A stretch of 64,000 nucleotides of DNA from Rhodopseudomonas sp. BR0M22. GTDB lineage: Bacteria > Pseudomonadota > Alphaproteobacteria > Rhizobiales > Xanthobacteraceae. The notes beneath the pieces were generated by a model, which saw only the letters and a program-made list of their open reading frames with translations, was not told where the DNA came from and did not search any database. The translations under genes and the position numbers were made by a program. The DNA lies in assembly GCF_010907035.1 (NCBI RefSeq), contig NZ_QUMK01000008.1:34861-98860 (forward strand), in the 5' to 3' direction. This document shows positions 38,249-46,807 of the stretch, piece after piece. Numbering within the stretch: position 1 is the stretch's first letter; each line of letters starts with the position of its first letter.

Positions 38249-38920
38249 ATGCGTGTTGTGATCTTTGGCGCCACCGGGCGTACTGGGCGGCATCTTGTCA
38301 CGCAAGGTGCGGGGCGCGGCTGGACGGTGTTCGCCGCCGGGCGGGACGAGGTGCGGCTCAACGAGCTGAACGGCATTGCCGGTGTTGCCAGCGTCGATCT
38401 TGCTGATCGCAGCTCGGTCGCGGCGGTGCTGAACGGGTTGAAGCCGCAGGCGATCATCTCGACCATCGGCGGCACTGGACCGGACGCGCTACTGATCGAC
38501 GAGATCGGCAACAACACGATCACCGACGCCGCGGCGAGTTGCGGTGTGCGGCGCGTGCTGCAGGTGTCGTCGCTCGCCTGCGGCGACAGCCTAGCCTATG
38601 CATCGGAGCGAATCATCGCGGCGATCGGGCCGGTGCTCGACGCCAAGTCCCGCGCCGAAGATTATTTGCGGCACAGCGCGCTCGACTGGACAATCGTGCG
38701 GCCGGGCGGGCTCACGGACGGCGAACCGACCGGGCAGGGGGCGCTGTACGACGACCCGCGCGTGCACGGCCGGATCGCACGGGCCGACCTCGCGACGCTG
38801 CTGCTCGACGCGCTGGCGACGCCGGCCAGCATCGGCCGCGTGCTGTCGGCGGTCGATCGCACCACCTTGCCGGCAGAGCCGGCGGACATCGCCGAATTCG
38901 ATCTCGCCGTCGCGGCGTAA
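38249..38920 (+). CDS. NAD(P)-binding SDR-type reductase, ChuY-like
   Basis: A 223-residue Rossmann-fold protein with N-terminal VVIFGATGRTGRHLVTQGAGRGW and the NAD(P)H-binding (atypical SDR) pattern including VSSLACGDS and WTIVRPGGLTDGEPTG. It starts 8 bp after the HutW-like gene, so both are one unit. In enterohaemorrhagic E. coli, ChuY reduces anaerobilin made by ChuW; the order and fold match. A GAGGACAG ribosome-binding sequence precedes the ATG. The specific substrate is inferred from context. Confidence 0.85.
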   Translation: MRVVIFGATGRTGRHLVTQGAGRGWTVFAAGRDEVRLNELNGIAGVASVDLADRSSVAAVLNGLKPQAIISTIGGTGPDALLIDEIGNNTITDAAASCGVRRVLQVSSLACGDSLAYASERIIAAIGPVLDAKSRAEDYLRHSALDWTIVRPGGLTDGEPTGQGALYDDPRVHGRIARADLATLLLDALATPASIGRVLSAVDRTTLPAEPADIAEFDLAVAA

Positions 38921-38978
38921 GTCGCGGCGTGCGATGGCGCGCTGATCGCGCATGGCCGGCGCCGCGTCCACGGATTGG

Positions 38979-38993
38979 TTATAATTGCTTTAA
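38979..38993. promoter_or_regulatory. AT-rich dyad, candidate iron/heme operator upstream of hmuR
   Basis: TTATAATTGCTTTAA matches the hemP-side TTATAATTACTATAA at 13 of 15 positions. It lies about 145 bp upstream of the hmuR ATG and is preceded in both places by GATTGG. Confidence 0.5.
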
Positions 38994-39137
38994 TCAGCGC
39001 CACGGTCCGATTGACCGGGAACCGTCGCTCGGTTACCAAAAATGAGAGCCGTTAGCAGTTGTGCTGACGGCAAATTGCCAGCCAGCCGCCTCGTGCGAGC
39101 CCGCCAGCCAGAGTCAACTAACAACACTGGGGCTGTC

Positions 39138-41489
39138 ATGGTGGGGCTGAACTCGCGCGCCTGCGCGCTATTGCTATCCGTATCCTTTGTCGCGTTGGCG
39201 ACTGCACCGGCTGTCGCGCAGACCGCGACCGGGCAGGCTTCATCCCGATCGCAGACAGAGGCGAAGCGAGACCGTGCCGTGCCTGCCGCGCAGTCTGCTG
39301 CTCCGGCCGCCAATCCGCGTGACGCCTATGCCCAGGCGGCCGGATCGACGCAGTCGCTCGACGCCATCACCGTGGTGGCGAGCAAGAACGAGGAGAAGGC
39401 GATCGATGCGCTGGCACCGGCCAGCGCCATCACGCTGCAGCAGATCCAGCAATTCCCGCCGAACCGGCTGCAGGACGTTTTCGTCGCCACGCCCGGTGTG
39501 TCGTTCCAGGACCGCGGCGACGAGCCGTCGACCTCGATCAACATCCGCGGCCTGCAGGATTTCGGCCGGGTTGCGGTGGTGGTCGATGGCGCGCGGCAGA
39601 ACTATCAGCGCTCCGGCCACGGCGCGCAGGGCTCGTTCTTCCTCGACCCCGAACTGATCGGTGGCATCGACGTGGTCCGTGGGCCGAGCGCCAACATCTA
39701 CGGCTCGGGCGCGATCGGCGGCGTGGTGTCGTTCCGCACCAAGGACATCGACGATGTGGTGCGGGCCGGCGAGCGCTGGGGCGTCGATCTCAGCGGCTCC
39801 TACGGCAGCAACAATGCACGCGGACTCGGCTCGGTGTTCGGCGGCGTGCGGGTGGATCCCAGCGTCGATGTGTTCGGCGGCGCGGTGTACCGCACCCAAG
39901 GCAACTACAAGGATGGCGCCGGCACCGAGATCGGCAACACCGGCAACGATCTGGCGGCCGGGTTGCTGAAATTCACGGTGCGGCCGGCCGACGGCCACGA
40001 GGTCAAGATCGGCGGCATCTTCCAGGACTTCAATTACGACGTCGGCCAGTTCAATCGCGGCCCGGTGGTGACCACGGCGCAGCGGGCGCTGTATCAGGGC
40101 TCGTCGGTGTACGGCACCAATCTGCAGAGCTACACCGGCACGCTGAACTGGAAATACTCGCGGCCTGACGACACATGGTTCGATTGGAACATCGGCCTGT
40201 ACGGCAACCGTACCAACAGCGACCAGACCAAGACCTATCACTATTCGACCAGCGGCTCGGGTTATTGCGGTGCCGGCAATTTCGGCAACGACATCTCCGG
40301 CTGCATCGGCGACACCCGCGGCTACAATCTCGATACCATCGGCATCGACGTCAACAACACCTCGCGGTTCGAATACGGCGACTGGCGCACCGCGGTCACC
40401 TACGGTGTCGACGCCTTCAACGACAAGGTGACGACCTGGGATTCGCGCGGCAATTCCAACATCACGACGCCGAGCGGCGAGCGCACCGTGTCGGGCGGAT
40501 TCGTCCAGGTGAAGAACAATTACGCGCACTGGCTCGAAGTGATCGGCGCCGCGCGCTACGATCACTACGAACTGACGTCGCAATCCAGCACGGCGAGCGG
40601 CAGCCGGCTGTCGCCGAAGGTCACGGTGGGCGTGACCCCGATCGCGGGATTCACCCCGTATGTCGCCTATGCGGAAGGCTATCGCGCGCCCTCGATCACC
40701 GAGACGCTGATCGCCGGCGCTCACGCCACCGGCGGAGGTCCGGCGCTGTTCAACTGCGGCAACGGCACCTCCGGACTGTTCTGCCTGATCCCGAACACCG
40801 GACTGCGGCCCGAGGTCGGCAAGAACAAGGAAGTCGGCATCAACCTGAAATACAACGACATCTTCGTCTCCGGCGACAGCTTCCGCGGCAAGATCAACGC
40901 CTTCCGCAACGACGTCGACAATTACATCGAACTGGTCGGGTCCACGCCCGAAGTGTACAGGACCGTGTTCATGGGCTTCCCGTTAACGGGCGTGGCCAGC
41001 AAGTATTATCAGTATCAGAACATCCCGCACGCCCGGATCGAGGGCGTCGAGGTCGAGACCTCCTACGACGCCGGGATGTGGTTCGTCGGCGTCAACGCCG
41101 CGGTGATCCGCGGCAAGGATACCGACACCGGACTCGGGCTGGCCTCGGTGCCGGCGCGCAAGGTCGTAACCACGGGCGGCCTGCGGCTGCTCGACCGGCA
41201 GTTGACGATCGCGGCGCAATGGGCATCCTATGCGGCCAATACCAATCTGCCGGCCGGCTATCTGCCAGGAACGTCGTATGATCTCGTCAATCTCAACGTC
41301 GCGTACCGTCCAACGGCGGACGTCACGCTGAATTTCTCGATCGATAATCTGCTCAACAATTACTATCGTCCGTATGCGGTCCCGGGATCGTCGGTGGACG
41401 GAACCGGACAGAACGACGTGCTGTGGACGAGCCCGGGGCCGGGCATCGTCTACAAGGGCGGCATCAAGGTTCACTTCGGGGGAGCGTGA
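39138..41489 (+). CDS. hmuR: TonB-dependent heme receptor
   Basis: A 783-residue outer-membrane receptor. A signal peptide ends near APAVAQ, followed by a low-complexity stretch, the TonB box region LDAITVVAS, and a plug domain (LQDVFVATPGVSFQDRGD, INIRGLQDFGRVAVVVDGAR, IDVVRGPSANIYGSGAIGG). The barrel includes YVAYAEGYRAPSITETLIAGA, a region typical of heme/hemoglobin receptors, and NLLNNYYRPYAVPG near the end. Energy comes from TonB-ExbB-ExbD encoded downstream. The ATG at 39138 gives the best signal peptide; a longer frame from 39042 lacks one. Likely iron-repressed. Confidence 0.94.
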   Translation: MVGLNSRACALLLSVSFVALATAPAVAQTATGQASSRSQTEAKRDRAVPAAQSAAPAANPRDAYAQAAGSTQSLDAITVVASKNEEKAIDALAPASAITLQQIQQFPPNRLQDVFVATPGVSFQDRGDEPSTSINIRGLQDFGRVAVVVDGARQNYQRSGHGAQGSFFLDPELIGGIDVVRGPSANIYGSGAIGGVVSFRTKDIDDVVRAGERWGVDLSGSYGSNNARGLGSVFGGVRVDPSVDVFGGAVYRTQGNYKDGAGTEIGNTGNDLAAGLLKFTVRPADGHEVKIGGIFQDFNYDVGQFNRGPVVTTAQRALYQGSSVYGTNLQSYTGTLNWKYSRPDDTWFDWNIGLYGNRTNSDQTKTYHYSTSGSGYCGAGNFGNDISGCIGDTRGYNLDTIGIDVNNTSRFEYGDWRTAVTYGVDAFNDKVTTWDSRGNSNITTPSGERTVSGGFVQVKNNYAHWLEVIGAARYDHYELTSQSSTASGSRLSPKVTVGVTPIAGFTPYVAYAEGYRAPSITETLIAGAHATGGGPALFNCGNGTSGLFCLIPNTGLRPEVGKNKEVGINLKYNDIFVSGDSFRGKINAFRNDVDNYIELVGSTPEVYRTVFMGFPLTGVASKYYQYQNIPHARIEGVEVETSYDAGMWFVGVNAAVIRGKDTDTGLGLASVPARKVVTTGGLRLLDRQLTIAAQWASYAANTNLPAGYLPGTSYDLVNLNVAYRPTADVTLNFSIDNLLNNYYRPYAVPGSSVDGTGQNDVLWTSPGPGIVYKGGIKVHFGGA

Positions 41490-41566
41490 ACCTCCGGTTC
41501 CATCGGGCCGGAGCGCGGCGAGCCAAAACAACAAGCCAGCGAGCAACAAGCCAGCAAGGAGAGAAA

Positions 41567-41899
41567 ATGTTCATCGCGATGAATCGGTTTCAAGTGAAAC
41601 GCGGCGCCGAGCAGACCTTCGAGGACATCTGGGCCGCGCGCGAATCCTATCTGAGCGAGATGGATGGCTTCGTCGAATTCCATCTGCTCAAGGGGCCGGT
41701 GGCGGAGGATCACACGCTGTATGCGACCCACACCACCTGGGCCAGCAAGGCGGCGTTCGAAGCATGGACGACATCCGAACAGTTTCGGCGCTCGCATGCC
41801 CGCGCCGGCAACGACACCGGGCAGAGCATCTATCTCGGCCATCCGCGGTTCGAGGGGTTCGAGGTGATCCGCAGCGAGCGCAACGCCGCGGCGGCGTAA
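41567..41899 (+). CDS. hmuQ: IsdG-family heme-degrading monooxygenase
   Basis: A 110-residue ABM-fold enzyme that cleaves heme with oxygen to release iron. Residues matching the IsdG triad are Asn6 (FIAMNRF), Trp67 (FEAWTTS) and His77 (FRRSHARAG). Bradyrhizobium HmuQ has the same size and location. An AAGGAG ribosome-binding site precedes the ATG at 41567. It is the second gene of the hmuR operon and represents the aerobic route, complementary to the HutW-type anaerobic route upstream. Confidence 0.92.
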   Translation: MFIAMNRFQVKRGAEQTFEDIWAARESYLSEMDGFVEFHLLKGPVAEDHTLYATHTTWASKAAFEAWTTSEQFRRSHARAGNDTGQSIYLGHPRFEGFEVIRSERNAAAA

Positions 41900-41916
41900 G
41901 ACGGAAGGAGAGTGTG

Positions 41917-42453
41917 ATGGCGACTGCAGCGGCATCGGTGGTGACGTCCGAGACCGGGGATCTTCGTGCTTTCATGGCGGCCAACCCGGCCGCCGTGATC
42001 GAGGAGGTCGCCAAGCAGTGGAGTGTGTCGCCGCTCGCGGTGATCGAGGCGCTGCCGGACGGCATGGTCCGGCTCGGGCCGGGCGACGGATTCGTCGCGG
42101 CGATGAACGACATCGCGGCCTGGGGCGAGGTGACGCTGATCGTCCACACCGAGGATGCGATCTTCGAATTCACCGGCCAAGTGCCGCGCGGCGAAGTCAG
42201 TCGCGGTTATTTCAACCTGATGCAGCCGAAGGGGCTGCACGGCCATCTGCGTCACGACAACTGCGGCGCGATGGCGTTCGTCGAGCGCCCGTTCATGGGT
42301 AAGGCCAGCGCCTTCGTGGCGTTCCTCAACCGCGACGGCGGCATCATGTTCAAGGTGTTCGTCGGTCGCGACGCCAATCGCGAGCTGCGCGGCGATCAGC
42401 TCGCACGATTTCATGCGCTCGCTGAGCAGTTCAGCGAGGCGCGCAATGCGTAA
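41917..42453 (+). CDS. hutX: HutX/HuvX-type cytosolic heme-utilization protein
   Basis: A 178-residue protein of the HutX/ChuX family that binds heme in the cytoplasm and hands it to degrading enzymes. The motif GEVTLIVHTEDAIFEFTGQVP, then GYFNLMQPKGLHGHLRHDNC and HGIFK-like IMFKVFVGRD, are family features. AAGGAG precedes the ATG. The last codons overlap the exbB start by 8 bp. In ChuX/HutX the protein is associated with HutZ or ChuW products; here it lies between HmuQ and ExbB. Confidence 0.88.
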   Translation: MATAAASVVTSETGDLRAFMAANPAAVIEEVAKQWSVSPLAVIEALPDGMVRLGPGDGFVAAMNDIAAWGEVTLIVHTEDAIFEFTGQVPRGEVSRGYFNLMQPKGLHGHLRHDNCGAMAFVERPFMGKASAFVAFLNRDGGIMFKVFVGRDANRELRGDQLARFHALAEQFSEARNA

Positions 42454-43246
42454 ACCCCAAGGCGCCGCGGCTCGATCGGCCGGTGCTGCGATTGCGGCAC
42501 TGGCCGTCGTCGCCGCGGCGCTGCCGGGGGAGGCTTGCGCCGCGGCGGCCGATCTGGCGACGCTGCCGCGCGACCTGTCGCCGTGGGGCATGTTCCTCGG
42601 CGCCGACGTGGTGGTGAAGACCGTGATGGTCGGTCTGGTCGCGGCGTCGCTGGCGGCGTGGACGGTGTGGCTGGCGAAGTCGATCGAACTGCGCCGCAAC
42701 GTTGCGGTCGCCCGGCGTGGCCTCGACCGGCTGGAGAGCGACACCACGCTGCAGCAGGCCGCGGCCGAAACCGCCGATCAGCGCGACGCGGTGGCGCAGA
42801 TGATTCACACCGTCGATCGCGAGGCCAGCCTGTCCGGCGGCGCTCACGACGACGGCTTTCGCGAGCGCGTGGCGCTGCGGCTGGAGCGGGTCGAGGCGGC
42901 GGAAGCGCGGCGCGCGGCGATCGGCACCGGGCTGCTTGCCAGCATCGGCGCGGTGGCGCCGTTCGTCGGTCTGTTCGGCACGGTGTGGGGGATCATGAAC
43001 GCGTTCATCGGGATCTCGAAGGCTAACACGACCAATCTTGCGGTGGTGGCGCCGGGTATCGCCGAAGCGCTGCTGGCGACCGCGCTCGGCCTCGTCGCGG
43101 CGATCCCGGCGGTGGTGATCTACAATCATCTGACGCGGCGGGTGTCGGCGTATCGGGCGCTGCTCGGCGATGCGTCCGCGCAGCTCTTGCTGATGATCAG
43201 CCGCGAGGCGGCGCGACCGCCGATGCGGGCGCGTGCGGTGAGGTGA
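42446..43246 (+). CDS. exbB: TonB-system proton channel protein ExbB
   Basis: A 266-residue MotA/TolQ/ExbB-family protein. An N-terminal hydrophobic leader is followed by a helix near 50-72. The signature region is AIGTGLLASIGAVAPFVGLF and TVWGIMNAFIGIS, and then PGIAEALLATALGLVAAIPA. Together with ExbD it uses proton flow to drive TonB. The gene overlaps hutX and is followed by exbD, so this TonB system is dedicated to the heme receptor HmuR. Confidence 0.94.
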   Translation: MRKPQGAAARSAGAAIAALAVVAAALPGEACAAAADLATLPRDLSPWGMFLGADVVVKTVMVGLVAASLAAWTVWLAKSIELRRNVAVARRGLDRLESDTTLQQAAAETADQRDAVAQMIHTVDREASLSGGAHDDGFRERVALRLERVEAAEARRAAIGTGLLASIGAVAPFVGLFGTVWGIMNAFIGISKANTTNLAVVAPGIAEALLATALGLVAAIPAVVIYNHLTRRVSAYRALLGDASAQLLLMISREAARPPMRARAVR

Positions 43247-43251
43247 GAGCG

Positions 43252-43692
43252 ATGGCTGCCAAGATAGCGGGCCGCCGCGGCGGTGGCGACGACGACATGG
43301 TCGAGGCGCACGAGATCAACGTCACGCCGTTCATCGACGTGATGCTGGTGCTGCTGATCATTTTCATGGTCGCCGCGCCGCTCGCCACGGTCGATGTCGG
43401 CGTCGATCTTCCGGCCAGCACCGCCGAGCCGCAGCAGCGGCCGGACAAGCCGGTGTTCGTCTCGTTGAAGCCGGATCTGTCCTTGGCACTCGGCGAGGAC
43501 ATCGTGCCGCGCGACGCGCTGGTTTCGGCGTTGGATGCCGCGACCGGTGGCAACAAGGACGAGCGGATCTTCCTGCGCGCCGACAAGGCGGTGAGCTACG
43601 GTGATCTGATGGCGGCGATGAATCTGCTGCGCGATGCCGGTTATCTGAAGGTGGCGCTGGTCGGTCTGGACGGCCACGCCGCGCAGCCATGA
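43252..43692 (+). CDS. exbD: TonB-system protein ExbD
   Basis: A 146-residue protein with one membrane helix. INVTPFIDVMLVLLIIFMVA contains the essential aspartate of the ExbD/TolR family in FIDVML. The periplasmic domain follows with FLRADKAVSYGDLMAAMN. The ATG at 43252 is used; a GTG at 43243 overlapping the exbB stop would add three residues. It overlaps tonB by ATGA. Confidence 0.94.
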   Translation: MAAKIAGRRGGGDDDMVEAHEINVTPFIDVMLVLLIIFMVAAPLATVDVGVDLPASTAEPQQRPDKPVFVSLKPDLSLALGEDIVPRDALVSALDAATGGNKDERIFLRADKAVSYGDLMAAMNLLRDAGYLKVALVGLDGHAAQP

Positions 43693-44543
43693 ACGCCCGC
43701 GCGCTGCACGACACCGCGGCGGCGCCGGGGGCGTCGCGCTGGCTGCTGTCGGCCGCGGTGATCGTCGGAGTCCACGCCGTGGCGGTCGCGGCGGCGCTGG
43801 CGTACTACACGCAGACGCCGCCGCCCGGCGAGCCGCTGGCCGCGATCATGGTCGACATGGCGCCCGTCACGGCGTCGCCGCAGCCGAGCTCGCTCGATCT
43901 CGCGCCGGGTCCGGAGATGCAGGAGGCCGAGGCGCCGCAACCGGAGCCGGAGCCCGAGCCGACGCCGCAGGCGACGACGGCACCGGAGATCGCGCCGACT
44001 CCGCCGCAGCCGAAGCCCGAGGTGGCGCTGCCGCCGGAAGCCAAAGCGGCGCCGGAGCCGGACAAGCCCCAGCCGGTGAAGATCGAGCAGCCGAAACCGG
44101 TCGAGCCGAAGCGCGAGCCACCGAAGCGGCGCGAGCGCACCGCCAAACAGCATCCCTCCGAACGACCGCCGGCACCGCGGACGACCTCGCCGCAGCGGGC
44201 GGAACGCCGCGCCGCCGATGCGATGGCGTCGCTCGCCGGTGCGCGCGCCGCCGCTGTGCTGCCGAGCTATCGTCAGCGTCTGGCGGCGCATCTGCAGCGG
44301 TTCAAGCGCTATCCGTCCGAGGCCCGCGCATCCGGCGTGCAGGGCACTGCCACGCTCAGCTTCACGGTCGGGCGCGGCGGCCAGGTGCTCGGCGCGCGAT
44401 TAGCACGGTCGTCGGGCAGCGCCGCGCTCGATGCCGAAACCCTGGCAATGGTGCACAGGGCCCAGCCGTTGCCGGCATTCCCGCCCGAGATCACTCAGGC
44501 TTCGCTGAATTTCAGCGTGCCGGTGAATTTCTCGGTGAGGTAA
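43689..44543 (+). CDS. tonB: TonB energy-transducing protein
   Basis: A 284-residue protein with one N-terminal membrane helix (about 17-40), a long Pro/Glu/Lys-rich periplasm-spanning linker (about 50-170), and a C-terminal TonB domain with YPSEARASGVQGTATLSFTV and ALDAETLAMVHRAQPLPAFP. It couples the ExbBD motor to HmuR. The ATG at 43689 overlaps exbD. It is the last gene of the hmuR operon. Confidence 0.93.
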   Translation: MNARALHDTAAAPGASRWLLSAAVIVGVHAVAVAAALAYYTQTPPPGEPLAAIMVDMAPVTASPQPSSLDLAPGPEMQEAEAPQPEPEPEPTPQATTAPEIAPTPPQPKPEVALPPEAKAAPEPDKPQPVKIEQPKPVEPKREPPKRRERTAKQHPSERPPAPRTTSPQRAERRAADAMASLAGARAAAVLPSYRQRLAAHLQRFKRYPSEARASGVQGTATLSFTVGRGGQVLGARLARSSGSAALDAETLAMVHRAQPLPAFPPEITQASLNFSVPVNFSVR

Positions 44544-44737
44544 TTCGCGGTCACAGCGCTGCTACGCATCGTCGTCTTCTGCACCATCGATCGCCACGCG
44601 TCGTTAGTTTGGAACGATTCAGGGCGGCGATGCACAGAAACTACCGCCGCCAGCAGATCAAATCATGCATGTAGTTGCGTGCACGGCGCGCGACGCGAGA
44701 CAGCGTGCGGCCGGAGTCGAACAGCCATGCGGAGGGA

Positions 44738-44917
44738 ATGATGGCGAACGTCGATGCCGAGCAGCAATCGAAACACAACGAACCGTTCGACAGCGCGCGC
44801 AGTGAGGCCGAGCGGCCCGGGCTGGCGATGCGGGTCTGGGCGCGGCATCGGCTGCGTGAGCTCGCCGAGAGCGGTCGCCTCGGCATCGGCGTCGTGGCGG
44901 AACGCCGACGCGGCTGA
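44738..44917 (+). CDS. Possible small hypothetical protein
   Basis: A 59-codon frame beginning at tandem ATGs directly after GGAGGG, an excellent ribosome-binding site. The product is polar and helical, with no signal peptide or membrane segment and no family I recognise. It stands alone between tonB and a minus-strand hypothetical gene. The initiation signal is the main evidence. Confidence 0.4.
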   Translation: MMANVDAEQQSKHNEPFDSARSEAERPGLAMRVWARHRLRELAESGRLGIGVVAERRRG

Positions 44918-44985
44918 TCAGCCCGCACCGCGCCGCGCGTGAGCAGCGGTGCGGTGCCTCGTCGGTGAGGTGTTGCTGCGACGGA

Positions 44986-45210
44986 TTACGCGCGTAGCGC
45001 TTCGGAGCGAGGGGGATCGATCCGAATCGCAGCCGACGCATCGCTGGCGCAGCGCGAGGCGGCGGTCTGAGCGGCAAGCAGCGAATCGAACGATTGACGC
45101 TCCAGCGCGTGGAAGTCGCGATGAGCGGCGAAGAAGCAATAATTGTCTCCCTCGCGAACCACGATACCCGCAGTGCGGGCGCGAACTTCGATGACGCAGG
45201 CGTCGGGCAT
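44986..45210 (-). CDS. Small hypothetical protein
   Basis: A 74-residue frame with the ATG at 45210 preceded by GGTGAGAT. The product starts MPDACVIEVRARTAGIVVRE and has a mixed strand/helix pattern (GDNYCFFAAHRDFHALERQS). It resembles short uncharacterised proteins common in Bradyrhizobium-type genomes. No function is suggested by sequence or neighbours. Confidence 0.55.
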   Translation of the reverse strand: MPDACVIEVRARTAGIVVREGDNYCFFAAHRDFHALERQSFDSLLAAQTAASRCASDASAAIRIDPPRSEALRA

Positions 45211-45390
45211 TACATCTCACCGGAGTTCCGGTGCCTTCTTGGCTGCATCGAACGCAGGGGCATGATGCCGATCGTTCGACACGAGCGTGAGTGGTCGATC
45301 TAGACGCTTCGCAACGCTTAGGGTGACCGAACGTTCCGGCAGTTTCGATGTGTTCTACGGTCGCATTCGTCTTTGGTCGAAGCCCTGCGG

Positions 45391-46275
45391 CTACATCAGC
45401 AGCCCTTTGAGGCCGGCGGCGAACAAAACCACCGCCAGCGCGATCTGCAGCCCGCGGCCGGGCAGCCTGCCGGCTGACAGACCGCCGAGGATCACCGCGG
45501 GAATCGAACCGATCAGCAGGCTGACGAGCATTCCCCAATCCACCATGCCGACGATCAGATAGCCGGCGCCGGCGACGGTTGCGAGCGGGATGGCATGGGC
45601 GAGGTCGGTCGCCACCAGCCGATGCGGCAAGAGCCGGCGCGGATACAGATAAAGCAGCGCCACTGTGCCCAGCGCGCCGGCTCCGATCGAAGTGAGCGCC
45701 ACCAATCCACCGAGTGTCGCGCCGGTCAGCACCGTCAGCGCGGTGCGATCCTGGGATGGCGATGTATCTTCGGTGCGTGACGACGGATACAGCGACGCGA
45801 GCAGGGCGGGTGCGAACACGATGCCGAGGGCGGTGACGATCACCACCACGCCGATGAGCCTGGTCAGCCACTCGGTCCGTCCGACTGGATCGGCGAGCGC
45901 GACGATCGCGACCATCAGTGCGGCGGCTGGAAGGCTTCCGGCCCACAGCCGGGTGACGATCCGCCAATCGATGTTGCCCTTGCGATTGTGCACTGTCGCA
46001 CCGACCAGCTTGGTGATCGCGGCGAACCACAGATCGGTCGCGATCGCCACATGTGGCGCGATGCCGAACACCAGCAGCAGAATCGGCGTCATCAGCGCGC
46101 CGCCGCCGACGCCGGTGAGGCCGACGACGAATCCAGTGACCGCGCCTGCAAGCGCATAGCTCGGATCGATTGCGATGCCGTGGAAACCCGTCAGTTGATC
46201 GCCTCCCCATGGACGACGCGCGTCGCGCGCGACTCGGCCCGTCAGGTTGTACGCGGCGACGGCACGCCGCGGCAA
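45391..46275 (-). CDS. TSUP-family (TauE/SafE) membrane transporter
   Basis: A 294-residue protein with about eight membrane helices and the TSUP repeats GFVVGLTGVGGGALMTPILL and GLVALTSIGAGALGTVALLY, the two glycine-rich half-sites of the family. The segment HVAIATDLWFAAITKLVGA and the mirrored HRLVATDLAHAIPLATVAGA confirm the internal duplication. TSUP proteins export sulfite, sulfoacetate or other organosulfur anions; the substrate here is unknown. The first 30 residues are poorly conserved, so the true start may be internal. Confidence 0.88.
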   Translation of the reverse strand: MPRRAVAAYNLTGRVARDARRPWGGDQLTGFHGIAIDPSYALAGAVTGFVVGLTGVGGGALMTPILLLVFGIAPHVAIATDLWFAAITKLVGATVHNRKGNIDWRIVTRLWAGSLPAAALMVAIVALADPVGRTEWLTRLIGVVVIVTALGIVFAPALLASLYPSSRTEDTSPSQDRTALTVLTGATLGGLVALTSIGAGALGTVALLYLYPRRLLPHRLVATDLAHAIPLATVAGAGYLIVGMVDWGMLVSLLIGSIPAVILGGLSAGRLPGRGLQIALAVVLFAAGLKGLLM

Positions 46276-46807
46276 CGCAGGATCGTGGTTTCGGGGGACG
46301 GCGATGATGCTGCCGAGGCGGGATGCTGAGATCTCAGCGGGAAGGGGATGGTAGTTCTACTTGGGTGTTGATTTCGAACTAATTCGCTCGATTCGATCGA
46401 AGATGATTGGTTAGTGCTGCTGGAACCACGCCAATCGATGTCGCTTTCGTTCGCTGCACAGTGCGTGCAGAGTTCGCGCAGACAGGACGCTCACCGTAGG
46501 TCAGCCCTTGGCCCGGAGATCCTGCTGTCAGCGCCGAGACCTCCCCGGTAGGCGATGACTGGCCCCGGGGCTACCCCCGCCAGCCCTGGGGCCACCCTGT
46601 CTTCTCCGATGCACGCCGCGCCAGAAATCGTGCGCCTGTAGAGGCGATCTATTTGCGATTGATTTGCAGTTGCAAATAAATCAGAATGTTCCCTGTTTGA
46701 ATTTTGCGGCGCTCTCGCCCGGTTGTGGTGCAGGATCGATGCACGTCGGATGCGGGGCACGAATGGGGCTTTCCGGGCCGGTGTTGGCGGCCCTTTCGGG
46801 GATCGGG
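46276..46807. other. Long spacer with a candidate structured RNA element
   Basis: This 532-bp spacer has no supported gene. AGACAGG (46480-46486) can pair with CCTGTCT (46596-46602), enclosing about 110 nt. Inside, TGGCCCCGGGGCT (46560-46572) pairs with AGCCCTGGGGCCA (46582-46594) across a 9-nt loop, a 13-bp stem with one G-U pair or mismatch. AGGTC (46498-46502) can pair with GACCT (46538-46542). The arrangement resembles a cis-regulatory or small RNA, but I match it to no known riboswitch. The orientation is unknown. Confidence 0.45.

Noticed and set aside
46491..46760. 89-codon frame on the minus strand in the long spacer
   Set aside because: It runs through the nested hairpins and the leader of the next gene, with no ribosome-binding site or family match; the structured-element explanation fits better.
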